Positions 1-8,059 of a stretch of DNA of 64,000 nucleotides are shown piece after piece. The DNA comes from Lachnospiraceae bacterium (GTDB lineage Bacteria; Bacillota; Clostridia; Lachnospirales; Lachnospiraceae). The number at the start of each line of letters is the position of its first letter. The first letter of the stretch is position 1. The notes beneath the pieces are model-generated. The model was not told the DNA's origin, ran no database searches, and worked only from the letters and a program-made list of their open reading frames with translations. Both the position numbers and the translations under genes were made by a program. The stretch covers positions 51,407 to 115,406 of the forward strand of contig JAAZZQ010000078.1 of the NCBI GenBank assembly GCA_014239155.1. The letters are read 5' to 3'.

Positions 1-749
1 CCGCCTATCACATCCACCATCAAAAGTCCTTCTGAAAGCACCATAACATTCTCAATAGAATCTGTCAATCTTCGCTCAATGCCTTCTTTTACCGCAATTC
101 TATCCACTATAATCTCAATATTGTGCTTGATATTTTTTTCAAGGTGAATCTCCTCTGACAAATCATATAAGTTTCCGTCAATGCGGACACGCACATAACC
201 GCTTTTTTTCGCGCGGTCAAGCACTTTTGCATGTTCTCCTTTTCTGCCGCGCACCACAGGCGCCAAAAGTTGAAGCTTTGTACCCTGTGGCAGCTCCATA
301 ATCTGGTCAACCATCTGGTCAACTGTCTGGCGCTTAATCTCACGGCCGCAGTTTGGGCAGTGTGGTATTCCAATACGTGCATACAAAAGTCTAAAATAGT
401 CATAAATTTCTGTCACAGTACCAACTGTCGAGCGTGGATTTCTGTTTGTAGATTTCTGATCAATTGAAATCGCAGGTGACAATCCATCAATGCGTTCCAC
501 ATTTGGTTTTTCCATCTGTCCTAGAAATTGTCTGGCATAGGAGGATAGAGATTCCATATACCGTCTCTGTCCCTCCGCATAGATAGTGTCAAATGCAAGG
601 GAAGACTTGCCAGAACCAGATAATCCTGTCAGCACAACAAATTTATTTCTGGGAATATCCAAATCAATATTTTTCAAATTGTGTTCATTTGCGCCGCGAA
701 TCTTGATAACTTCTCCTTTGGGCAACATCTTTAATTGTTCTCTGTCCAT
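1..749 (-). CDS. uvrA: UvrA, excinuclease ABC subunit A (N-terminal part, cut by window edge)
   Basis: This is the DNA-damage recognition ATPase of nucleotide excision repair, which loads UvrB on lesions. About 249 N-terminal residues are visible. They include the first Walker A motif GLSGSGKSS, the [19 protein letters not shown] segment typical of UvrA, and the first zinc-module cysteines CPNC near residue 120. The ATG at 749 is preceded by AGAAAGG; an upstream ATG at 760 is followed at once by a stop. It sits 78 bases downstream of uvrB, so uvrB-uvrA form an operon. The C-terminal two thirds lie outside the window. Confidence 0.95.
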   Translation of the reverse strand, partial: MDREQLKMLPKGEVIKIRGANEHNLKNIDLDIPRNKFVVLTGLSGSGKSSLAFDTIYAEGQRRYMESLSSYARQFLGQMEKPNVERIDGLSPAISIDQKSTNRNPRSTVGTVTEIYDYFRLLYARIGIPHCPNCGREIKRQTVDQMVDQIMELPQGTKLQLLAPVVRGRKGEHAKVLDRAKKSGYVRVRIDGNLYDLSEEIHLEKNIKHNIEIIVDRIAVKEGIERRLTDSIENVMVLSEGLLMVDVIG

Positions 750-827
750 TCTTATACCATACCTTTCTATTGTAAACGATTCCTTTATATTCATGCAGCG
801 CTCAAATATATTTAAAAATACAATTCC

Positions 828-2819
828 TTAAAGTCCGCTTGTCAAATCCAACAATTGTTTTTTCAGTTCCATCATCTTGTCACGCAACTCCATCGCCGCC
901 TCAAAATTAAGGTCTGCCGCTGCCTTGCGCATATTCTTCTCCACAGTGTCAATCAATTTTTTCAGTTCCTTCTCATTCATTGACTCCGGATCTTTTTCAA
1001 ACTGTTGTTCTTCTTTTGCCACTGCCTTTGAAATGCTGATTAAGTCCCGCACTGCCTTCTTGATTGTCTGTGGTGTAATACCATGCTCCTCATTATATTT
1101 TTGCTGAATCGCACGCCTTCTAGCAGTCTCATCAAGCGTCATTTGCATAGAATCTGTGATTGTATCTGCGTACATAACAACATGTCCCTCTGCATTCCTT
1201 GCAGCACGACCAACCGTCTGAATCAAAGATGTTGCAGAGCGCAAAAAGCCTTCCTTATCTGCGTCTAAAACTGCCACAAGCGAAATTTCAGGAATGTCAA
1301 GCCCCTCTCGCAAAAGATTAATGCCGACAAGCACATCAAACACATCAAGACGCATGTCACGAATAATCTGTGCGCGCTCAAGGGTATCAATATCAGAGTG
1401 CAAATATTTCACACGCACGCCAACATCAGACATATATTTGGTTAAATCCTCCGCCATACGCTTTGTCAGCGTTGTCACAAGCACTTTATTGTGCTTTTCA
1501 GTCTCCGCATGAATTCGGGCAATCAAATCATCAATCTGCCCTTCTACAGAGTGTATCTCAATTTCTGGGTCTAATAGCCCCGTCGGTCGAATAATCTGTT
1601 CCGCACGCAAAAGCTCATGCTGTCTTTCATATTCATTTGGTGTCGCCGACACAAAGAGCATTTGGTCTATTTTTTGCTCAAACTCCTCAAATTGAAGGGG
1701 TCTGTTGTCCAGTGCTGACGGAAGCCGAAACCCATATTCCACCAGTGTGTTTTTTCGCGAGCGATCACCCGCATACATTCCACGAATCTGAGGGATTGTC
1801 ATATGCGACTCATCTATAATAATCAGAAAATCTTCTGTAAAAAAGTCCATGAGACAATACGGCGGATCGCCTTCTTTTGATCCGTTTAAATGTCTTGAAT
1901 AATTCTCAATGCCAGAACAAAACCCCGTCTCACGAAGCATCTCAATATCAAAGTTTGTCCGTTCAGAGATGCGCTGTGCCTCCAAAAGTTTATCCTCACT
2001 TTTAAAATAACGCACGCGCTCTTTCATTTCCTCCTCAATATCCACACATGCCTTTGCAATCCGCTCTGGCGCCACAACATAATGCGATGCTGGAAAGATT
2101 GTGGTATGCTCTAAAGTGGCATGAACCTTGTTTGTCACAGGGTCTATCTCGGCAATACGGTCAATCTCATCTCCAAAAAACTCCACGCGGATAAGAAACT
2201 CACCGCCCTGTGCTGGGTGAATGTCCACCACATCACCATGCACGCGAAACCGCCCTCGGTCAAGTTCCAAATCATTTCGGTCGTACTGCATTTCAATTAA
2301 AGCGTGAATTACTTCATCTCTGTCTTTTGCCATGCCCGGGCGCAAAGAAAGCATCATTCCCTGATACTCGTCTGGGCTCCCCAGACCATAAATGCAGGAA
2401 ACACTGGCTACAACAATAACATCGCGGCGCTCTGTCAAAGAGGCTGTCGCCGATAATCTCAACTTATCAATCTCGTCATTTACAGCAGAGTCCTTTGCAA
2501 TATAGGTATCTGAAGAAGGAATATACGCCTCCGGCTGATAATAATCATAGTAGGACACAAAATATTCTACCGCATTTTCTGGGAAAAATTCTTTAAATTC
2601 ACCATACAATTGTCCGGCGAGCGTTTTATTGTGCGCTATCACCAAAGTAGGCTTTTGTAATGCCTGTATAATATTTGCCATTGTAAAAGTTTTTCCAGAA
2701 CCAGTAACACCTAGTAATGTCTGGAACTGATTGCCCTCTTTAAAGCCTTCCACAAGCTTTGCAATCGCCTCCGGCTGATCACCGGTGGGCTGGTATTCAC
2801 TGTGCAGTTTAAACAACAT
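828..2819 (-). CDS. uvrB: UvrB, excinuclease ABC subunit B
   Basis: UvrB is the damage-verifying helicase-like subunit of nucleotide excision repair; it is handed the lesion by UvrA and recruits UvrC. The 663-residue protein is the usual family length. It shows Walker A GVTGSGKT near residue 40, the beta-hairpin [10 protein letters not shown] near residue 92, the DESH helicase motif, the QTVGRAARN motif VI region, and a C-terminal UVR coiled coil ([20 protein letters not shown]) that binds UvrC. ATG 2819 follows GGAGGTGAG. A sigma-A promoter lies about 75 bases upstream. Identification is secure. Confidence 0.98.
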   Translation of the reverse strand: MLFKLHSEYQPTGDQPEAIAKLVEGFKEGNQFQTLLGVTGSGKTFTMANIIQALQKPTLVIAHNKTLAGQLYGEFKEFFPENAVEYFVSYYDYYQPEAYIPSSDTYIAKDSAVNDEIDKLRLSATASLTERRDVIVVASVSCIYGLGSPDEYQGMMLSLRPGMAKDRDEVIHALIEMQYDRNDLELDRGRFRVHGDVVDIHPAQGGEFLIRVEFFGDEIDRIAEIDPVTNKVHATLEHTTIFPASHYVVAPERIAKACVDIEEEMKERVRYFKSEDKLLEAQRISERTNFDIEMLRETGFCSGIENYSRHLNGSKEGDPPYCLMDFFTEDFLIIIDESHMTIPQIRGMYAGDRSRKNTLVEYGFRLPSALDNRPLQFEEFEQKIDQMLFVSATPNEYERQHELLRAEQIIRPTGLLDPEIEIHSVEGQIDDLIARIHAETEKHNKVLVTTLTKRMAEDLTKYMSDVGVRVKYLHSDIDTLERAQIIRDMRLDVFDVLVGINLLREGLDIPEISLVAVLDADKEGFLRSATSLIQTVGRAARNAEGHVVMYADTITDSMQMTLDETARRRAIQQKYNEEHGITPQTIKKAVRDLISISKAVAKEEQQFEKDPESMNEKELKKLIDTVEKNMRKAAADLNFEAAMELRDKMMELKKQLLDLTSGL

Positions 2820-2891
2820 AAAATTAACTCACCTCCAATAATTTAAATGGGTTGTAAGCAATCCATAGAAATCGCTCAAAAAGTACTTTTG

Positions 2892-2920
2892 ATTATAGCA
2901 CACGGCTTTTCATTTGTACA
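2892..2920 (-). promoter_or_regulatory. Sigma-A promoter for uvrBA
   Basis: On the minus strand TGTACA (2915-2920) is separated by 17 bases from a perfect TATAAT (2892-2897). It lies about 75 bases upstream of uvrB with no gene between. Confidence 0.6.
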
Positions 2921-2940
2921 GACAAAAGAAGATATTTTCG

Positions 2941-2952
2941 GAACTTCTGTTT
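2941..2952. promoter_or_regulatory. Candidate LexA (SOS) box upstream of uvrB
   Basis: GAACTTCTGTTT fits the core GAAC-N4-GTTY of the Gram-positive LexA box and lies about 20 bases upstream of the uvrB -35 element. UvrB is an SOS gene in Bacillus. The match is imperfect outside the core, so this is only a candidate. Confidence 0.3.
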
Positions 2953-2960
2953 GCTATAAA

Positions 2961-3007
2961 ACAAAAAATAAAGCGCTGGCAACAGAATCTTTACTTGTTC
3001 CCAGCGT
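2961..3007 (-). terminator. Rho-independent terminator closing the accessory operon
   Basis: Arms CGCTGGCAACA (2974-2984) and TGTTCCCAGCG (2996-3006) form a stem with one mismatch. On the minus strand it is followed by the T-rich tract TTTATTTTTTGT, as expected for termination of transcripts coming from the 3149-11655 operon. The rest of the 2820-3148 gap holds only the uvrB promoter region. Confidence 0.65.
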
Positions 3008-3148
3008 TCTTTCCTACCTATAAATTTTTAGTCTATTATCCCCTTTTTCACAGATTCCTTTTTTACAATTGTTCTTCTCTTTTCCTTAACCATGAGAATT
3101 AAATAATTGTTACAGCTTTAAAACCCAAAAATGCTTTTGTAATCACTT

Positions 3149-3523
3149 TTATAAATAATCATCTTGAGACACAATTTTTTCTTCTGGATCAAGACATACT
3201 GCAATTCCTTCATCTTCATTATCTCTATCATCAAATAGCAAAGCATAAGATCCGTCTCTATTCATCAACAATGTTCTAGGAATAAACTGTTCTTGTGCAA
3301 AATCTGAATACTCTTTTAACATTTTTTCAACACAATTCATTTTTGTTTCCTCTGAACTTATAAAATCAATGTAGGCATTTTCCTGTTCTTCTGTAATACC
3401 ATCCTCTTCAAAGTATGCATGTATTTTTACTGTAACTACATAAGATTGCCCAAATAATACAATACTCTTAGTAGTCTTCCATCCTACATTAAAGTCAATA
3501 TCTCCAAATACATTATGTATCAT
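3149..3523 (-). CDS. Small acidic protein, candidate immunity protein of the nuclease
   Basis: A 124-residue soluble acidic protein with no signal peptide or membrane helix. Its opening (FGDIDFNVGWKTTKSIVLFG, then YFEEDGITEEQENAY) resembles small DUF2004/DUF6985-like proteins that often occur beside bacterial toxins; this resemblance is from memory and unverified. It is the last gene before the terminator and lies 90 bases downstream of the HNH nuclease, the usual place for a cognate immunity gene. An AAAGGA motif lies about 12 bases before the ATG. The immunity role is inferred from position only. Confidence 0.55.
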   Translation of the reverse strand: MIHNVFGDIDFNVGWKTTKSIVLFGQSYVVTVKIHAYFEEDGITEEQENAYIDFISSEETKMNCVEKMLKEYSDFAQEQFIPRTLLMNRDGSYALLFDDRDNEDEGIAVCLDPEEKIVSQDDYL

Positions 3524-3613
3524 ATTTTTTCATCATTCCTTTCGCTTTATTCAGAACATAAACAAACTACAAAACATACTTTCGCACTTCACGATGCGAA
3601 TTTTCCTTCACAC

Positions 3614-4183
3614 TTATGCGCCTTTCTTTGCTTCTGATATTCCGCCGCTATGAGACATATTATTATGTATAACGCTAGGCACTAGTTGCATTGTTTTCAT
3701 GTCTTTGCACTCATGCCAAGTATACGCATTCTCTTTTCTCCACTTTTTAACTGTGTCCGGTGAACAGTGCTGTTGTTTTGCCAACGCAATATCTGCCTTA
3801 TCAAAATTGTCTGCTCTATTTTCACAAAAATCTTTTATTTTAACTGTTTCCTTACTAATACGGCTAAAATCAGGTTCCCCATTTCTATATTCAATACCAT
3901 CTATGCCAAACTTCTTTAAAATTTCACCCCAATTTTTTCCATCGGGATTCGCTTTCCCGGGTATATAGTCTTTGTCTGGGCACCATTTAGAATCGCCTCG
4001 TTCACCGGTCCATTTTCCATTTTCAACAGGACAGCACTTGAACTTATCATATATAAACGCTAATGATTTATCTGCCAAAACTATATATTTATCAGCAACA
4101 GATGATTCAGCTTTTTTGCCCAATGGTGATTCGACAAATCTATTCATTTGCGATTCCTTAACATCATTAAAATTTCCTATCAT
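3614..4183 (-). CDS. HNH/Endo VII-type nuclease, toxin-like
   Basis: A 189-residue protein whose last ~35 residues carry a WHE motif (W156 H157 E158), then LVP, H173 and a terminal HSGG (H178). This pattern is typical of the HNH/Endonuclease VII (WHH/LHH-like) toxin domains of polymorphic toxin systems. The middle contains a Trp/Asp/Lys-rich segment with GKANPDGKNWGEILKKFGIDGI, which resembles the pre-toxin region of such nucleases. No signal peptide, PAAR, RHS or LXG delivery domain is present. Its ATG lies inside the 3' end of the ATPase gene (17-base overlap) behind GAGAGGAG, so translation is coupled to the ATPase. Probable function: cleavage of DNA or tRNA as the effector of the operon. 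Confidence 0.7.
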   Translation of the reverse strand: MIGNFNDVKESQMNRFVESPLGKKAESSVADKYIVLADKSLAFIYDKFKCCPVENGKWTGERGDSKWCPDKDYIPGKANPDGKNWGEILKKFGIDGIEYRNGEPDFSRISKETVKIKDFCENRADNFDKADIALAKQQHCSPDTVKKWRKENAYTWHECKDMKTMQLVPSVIHNNMSHSGGISEAKKGA

Positions 4184-7100
4184 ACTTTTCTCTCCTCTCT
4201 ACAACAGATTGAATCCAATTGAGGTATATTTTTTCTCTTGTTTCATTTTCATCTTGTTGTATACTCATATCCTTCATAAAGCATTGGCTTAAGGCAATTG
4301 TTAACTGTTTGGTAGGAACCTTAATAATCTGCGCAATAATTCTGTTTAACATATCTGTAAGTTCATCATTATCCATCGCTGTCAAAGCACTATTCTCAAC
4401 ACGCGCCCGAACGCCTAATATATCCGTTATACGTCTTGAAAGTTTTCGGAAATTTTCATCTTTCCAAATAACAAGAGAGTTCATTTCTTTATATTCCGCT
4501 ATTTGTTCTTCCACAAATTCATAGTTTGATGATGATAGTCCCAACACGTCAAGTCCATTTTCAATACATTCAATAGAAAACGCTAAATGTTCGTTCACTC
4601 TCCCTTGAATCAAAAAATTAATTAGCTGTTCTTGTATATCTATATAATTTTCCCTAGCGCCATCGCCTGTAAAATCATATGCTTTTTCCATAATATTACA
4701 TTTGCTTACCTGAACAAGCACTGGCTCAACCCAGTCATTTTGATATACAGCCGCTACACCTCTTTTCAGCTTTGATAATTCTTCTATCTGTTCTTCATCC
4801 AGACCAGCCGCATATCCAACTAATTCCCGATCACTCCTATCTGGCAATCTTAAAATAATCTTTGTATTTGTATTCCTGATAACAGATATATCCAGCAAAC
4901 CTGGTGACTGATCAGCTATAATGAAACCCTCTCCATAAGTTCTCATTTCAGCAATTGAGTTTGCAAGTAACTCCACCGATTTCCCCAACAAATTGGCGTT
5001 TTCTGTAGATTGCTCCATAGAAGTTCTTTTTAAGAGATTATGTGCCTCCTCTAACACAGTAAGGTGTGATAAAGGACTGTTAATTTTGCCAGATGACATG
5101 CGATATTCATTTAATTTTAATACCAATAATCCCATTATCAGTGATTTCGTTTCCGTCGAACCAACACGACTTAAATCAACAATAACATTCTTATCAAATA
5201 AATCTCGCTCACTTAAATCATCCTTGCAAAAAATTAATCCATTTAATCCATTCGTCAACGATCTTACACGTGTTAACAGAGCTCCAGAGTAATCACCTTT
5301 ACTGTCGGAAGAATACTTTGACTCATTTATTACAACTTCTATCTGTTCGAGTAAATCGGCAAAATTCGGATATTTATTACCTTTTGCATTTTCGGAAGTT
5401 CCTAAATTCCATCCTGCAGCAACATACGCTTTCTCCATTGACTCTTTTAATATTGCAGGCATCGCTGCATACATCGGCCAGCAGACATTGAAAATTTCCA
5501 CCAATCTATCTAAATGCTCTAGCACATGAATATCTTCAGAAAACTTAAAAGGATTAATCCTTAATAAATTCATTTTCTTTGGGTTTGTGCCATACACACT
5601 AACATCAGCAAACTGTCCGAAAATATTTTTATATTCACCTTTGGCTGGCTCAACAACAAGAAATGGAATGTTATATACACTTCTTAGTTGATTTAATATT
5701 TGATAAACAGTGTTGCTTTTGCCAGAACCTGTAGAACCTGTCACAAATGTATGCATTGTTAAGGAATTACAGTCCAGATGGACTTCTGTTTCCGTTTCTT
5801 TTCCCATGCTAAACACTTTTCCAAGACAAAAATCTTTGCTGTGCAGTTTCTGATTGTACCTGACAACTTCCTTGCCAAAATCTGCATGTTCTATAACAGG
5901 AAAACCACATACTGATTTCCTAGGCAGCCCCATATGAATTGCCAATTCATTGCTGCTAACCAAAGAAGCCGCTGTTATGGGAACTGATATTGTGTCAGAT
6001 GCATATTTAAAAACTGGATGAATAAAATTAGTAATATACTCACGTAAAACAGGCAATTGGTTCTGATTATTTCTTCCCCAAAAGTTTATTGCCGAAGTTT
6101 CGACTCCTGATTTTTCCCCTTTCATAAGCGCTTTATACGTTCCTGCTGCCATTTCCGCTGTTTCCTGACTATCCGAAAGAAAGTATGCTGCACATTCCCA
6201 CATTCCTATACTTTCACATTCCTCCATACGTTTCAATTGAAGATCAATTCTTTCTAAAACATTCACTAACGACTTATTCTGCAAAGTCAATTGCAGATTA
6301 TCCGAAGAACCAGTTGTGATACCTTTTGTTCGAGTTTCGTTTTCTGTTGTACTTTCATTTTCTGTATGCGTTTCACCATATGATGTGGAATTATTCTCTG
6401 AATATTCTTCCGTTGTTGAAGTTCCTTTTGTTATACTTTTGGGATTAAATGCATTAAGCCCTATATGCCCGACAGTTATTGCCCCAGCAACAGCAATACT
6501 AGCTCCCCCTGTTAACGGAGCTGTCACAAGACTTGCAACCCCCAACGCAGCCGTTCCAAGGCTTTTGGCCAAAGCTCCTAAAGAATCTGTCTTTGTCATT
6601 CCATGATTTTCACTTGTACTCTTTGAATAATTCTTTCCAGTCTGTGTTGATGTATTTGTTGCGTGCGAAGATCCTATTGTCTTTCCATGTGAAAAAGCAT
6701 CTGACACACTTAATGCTGTGCTTGTCCCATAAGATATCTGCATATTTGCAAAAGGAGACAATTGTGTGTAAATGGTTTCATAAGCCTGCCGGGTTTGCTC
6801 CAATTGCTCCATTGGTGTACTCTTAGCCAAAACAACTGCCGTATATTTTTGCCCCTGCATTGCAAGTGCCAATTTTTCAAGACCTTGAATAAATGTTTCA
6901 TTATCCTTAAAATCTTTATCTTTGTTTTTTGCAACACAAGACACACTTGCAATATTTTTTGTAGCTATATTGTTTAAAAAATCCTCAGCTTTTGGGTCAA
7001 GCAAATCTTCGGTTTTTACACCCGGAAATTGCCCTGTCAATGCATTTTTCAAAGTATCTTTCAAAGATTTTGTTGTCCGCTTGTCATCCAAAGAACGTAC

Positions 7101-7487
7101 ACCCATATAAAAATCAGTTTTTTGCCCATCACTGTCTACAATAATAAATACACTGCAATTTAGGTTTTGAACCGCATTAAAAACAGAAGCAAACTTATAG
7201 GTTGAATACTCATTCTTTTGATATACCATTTCTGTAATTTTAAATAAACGGATATCTCCGATATTCTTCAAATTTTTATCTAATGGAACAATCTCTAAAT
7301 CCGTTAGTTTTTGCAAATAATTTTTAAGTACAATGTCATCGACAAGTTTACTTGCTTCCTCTAAACCATTTTGAAACGTATAATAATTTGGTACTTTGCT
7401 TTTGAACTGATTTGCAGAAATAACTTCCTGATTGCTTTTTATAGCAGGCATATTATTCTCTCTACCTAGAATAACTGTTTCACTCAT
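4167..7487 (-). CDS. HerA/FtsK-type ATPase with embedded hydrophobic Gly/Ala segment
   Basis: A 1106-residue protein of the HerA/DUF87 branch of the FtsK-HerA motor superfamily. Residues 1-260 form an N-terminal domain I do not recognise. Residues ~265-395 are a Ser/Thr/Asn-rich linker interrupted by a hydrophobic Gly/Ala-rich stretch at about 308-347, long enough for a membrane hairpin. The motor follows: Walker A GSTGSGKS (584-591), VVEPAKGEYK (611-620), Walker B VLEEAH (811-816), and the HerA-like DQSPGLLD...RNTNTKIILRLPD region (859-883). The start overlaps the previous stop (ATGA) behind GGAGG. HerA-type motors translocate DNA or protein and often act with a nuclease, matching the downstream HNH gene. 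The substrate is unknown. Confidence 0.8.
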   Translation of the reverse strand: MSETVILGRENNMPAIKSNQEVISANQFKSKVPNYYTFQNGLEEASKLVDDIVLKNYLQKLTDLEIVPLDKNLKNIGDIRLFKITEMVYQKNEYSTYKFASVFNAVQNLNCSVFIIVDSDGQKTDFYMGVRSLDDKRTTKSLKDTLKNALTGQFPGVKTEDLLDPKAEDFLNNIATKNIASVSCVAKNKDKDFKDNETFIQGLEKLALAMQGQKYTAVVLAKSTPMEQLEQTRQAYETIYTQLSPFANMQISYGTSTALSVSDAFSHGKTIGSSHATNTSTQTGKNYSKSTSENHGMTKTDSLGALAKSLGTAALGVASLVTAPLTGGASIAVAGAITVGHIGLNAFNPKSITKGTSTTEEYSENNSTSYGETHTENESTTENETRTKGITTGSSDNLQLTLQNKSLVNVLERIDLQLKRMEECESIGMWECAAYFLSDSQETAEMAAGTYKALMKGEKSGVETSAINFWGRNNQNQLPVLREYITNFIHPVFKYASDTISVPITAASLVSSNELAIHMGLPRKSVCGFPVIEHADFGKEVVRYNQKLHSKDFCLGKVFSMGKETETEVHLDCNSLTMHTFVTGSTGSGKSNTVYQILNQLRSVYNIPFLVVEPAKGEYKNIFGQFADVSVYGTNPKKMNLLRINPFKFSEDIHVLEHLDRLVEIFNVCWPMYAAMPAILKESMEKAYVAAGWNLGTSENAKGNKYPNFADLLEQIEVVINESKYSSDSKGDYSGALLTRVRSLTNGLNGLIFCKDDLSERDLFDKNVIVDLSRVGSTETKSLIMGLLVLKLNEYRMSSGKINSPLSHLTVLEEAHNLLKRTSMEQSTENANLLGKSVELLANSIAEMRTYGEGFIIADQSPGLLDISVIRNTNTKIILRLPDRSDRELVGYAAGLDEEQIEELSKLKRGVAAVYQNDWVEPVLVQVSKCNIMEKAYDFTGDGARENYIDIQEQLINFLIQGRVNEHLAFSIECIENGLDVLGLSSSNYEFVEEQIAEYKEMNSLVIWKDENFRKLSRRITDILGVRARVENSALTAMDNDELTDMLNRIIAQIIKVPTKQLTIALSQCFMKDMSIQQDENETREKIYLNWIQSVVERREKYDRKF

Positions 7488-8047
7488 TTATTGCCTCCAT
7501 TCAATGCAGCAACTGTTCCTCCTCCGACTACTGCTCCAACAATTACACCACCGACAATTGTAACTCCTGCTATTGATGCAGCAACACCTCCAAATACCCC
7601 ACCTGCTATGGCACCAGTAGCGACTTTTGGTCCTAAATAGCTGCCGTCTAATTGATCCTGCTGTTTTTTCTCTTGATAACTCATATGCTCGCGCTCTTTC
7701 GGTGTATATTTTGTTCCTTCATTACCAGCATTGCTATAAGAGGCTTTTGTTACAGGATACAAATAACGTACAATTTCTTTGACATGCGCAATTCGTTGTT
7801 TTGAAAAATTTCTAATTAATTGAACCATTTGTTTGTCCATATAATTACTATCCCAATAATTCTTATTTTCTTCAAATGCCCTGCCATCATGAACATCATA
7901 TAAACCATGCAATGCTGCCGCCGCCTTTTCCATCTCATAAAACTCCCTAAAAGACGGATCCACAAGAAGGCTGTCTTTCATCATAATACGGACTCGTCGT
8001 GTATTTCCGGCAGTTACTGCTTCGTAGAATGCATTTGTTAACGCCAT
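7484..8047 (-). CDS. Glycine-zipper protein with unrecognised N-terminal domain
   Basis: A 187-residue protein. Residues 1-105 are mostly helical and charged (AFYEAVTAGNTRRVRIMM, then a Trp/Tyr-rich centre) and look like an adaptor domain I cannot name. Residues 106-138 are a polar linker. Residues ~139-180 are an almost uninterrupted Gly/Ala/Val run with repeated GG and GxxxG spacing, typical of glycine-zipper membrane segments that oligomerise. There is no N-terminal signal. It lies 12 bases after the dynamin gene and overlaps the ATPase start by 4 bases. A membrane anchor or pore element shared with the ATPase, which has a similar segment, is a reasonable inference. Confidence 0.6.
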   Translation of the reverse strand: MALTNAFYEAVTAGNTRRVRIMMKDSLLVDPSFREFYEMEKAAAALHGLYDVHDGRAFEENKNYWDSNYMDKQMVQLIRNFSKQRIAHVKEIVRYLYPVTKASYSNAGNEGTKYTPKEREHMSYQEKKQQDQLDGSYLGPKVATGAIAGGVFGGVAASIAGVTIVGGVIVGAVVGGGTVAALNGGNK

Positions 8048-8059
8048 TTTATTCTCCTC

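Noticed and set aside
2914-3102. 62-codon plus-strand ORF between uvrB and the island
   Set aside because: It is Phe/Tyr/Lys low-complexity sequence that runs through the uvrB promoter and the terminator hairpin.
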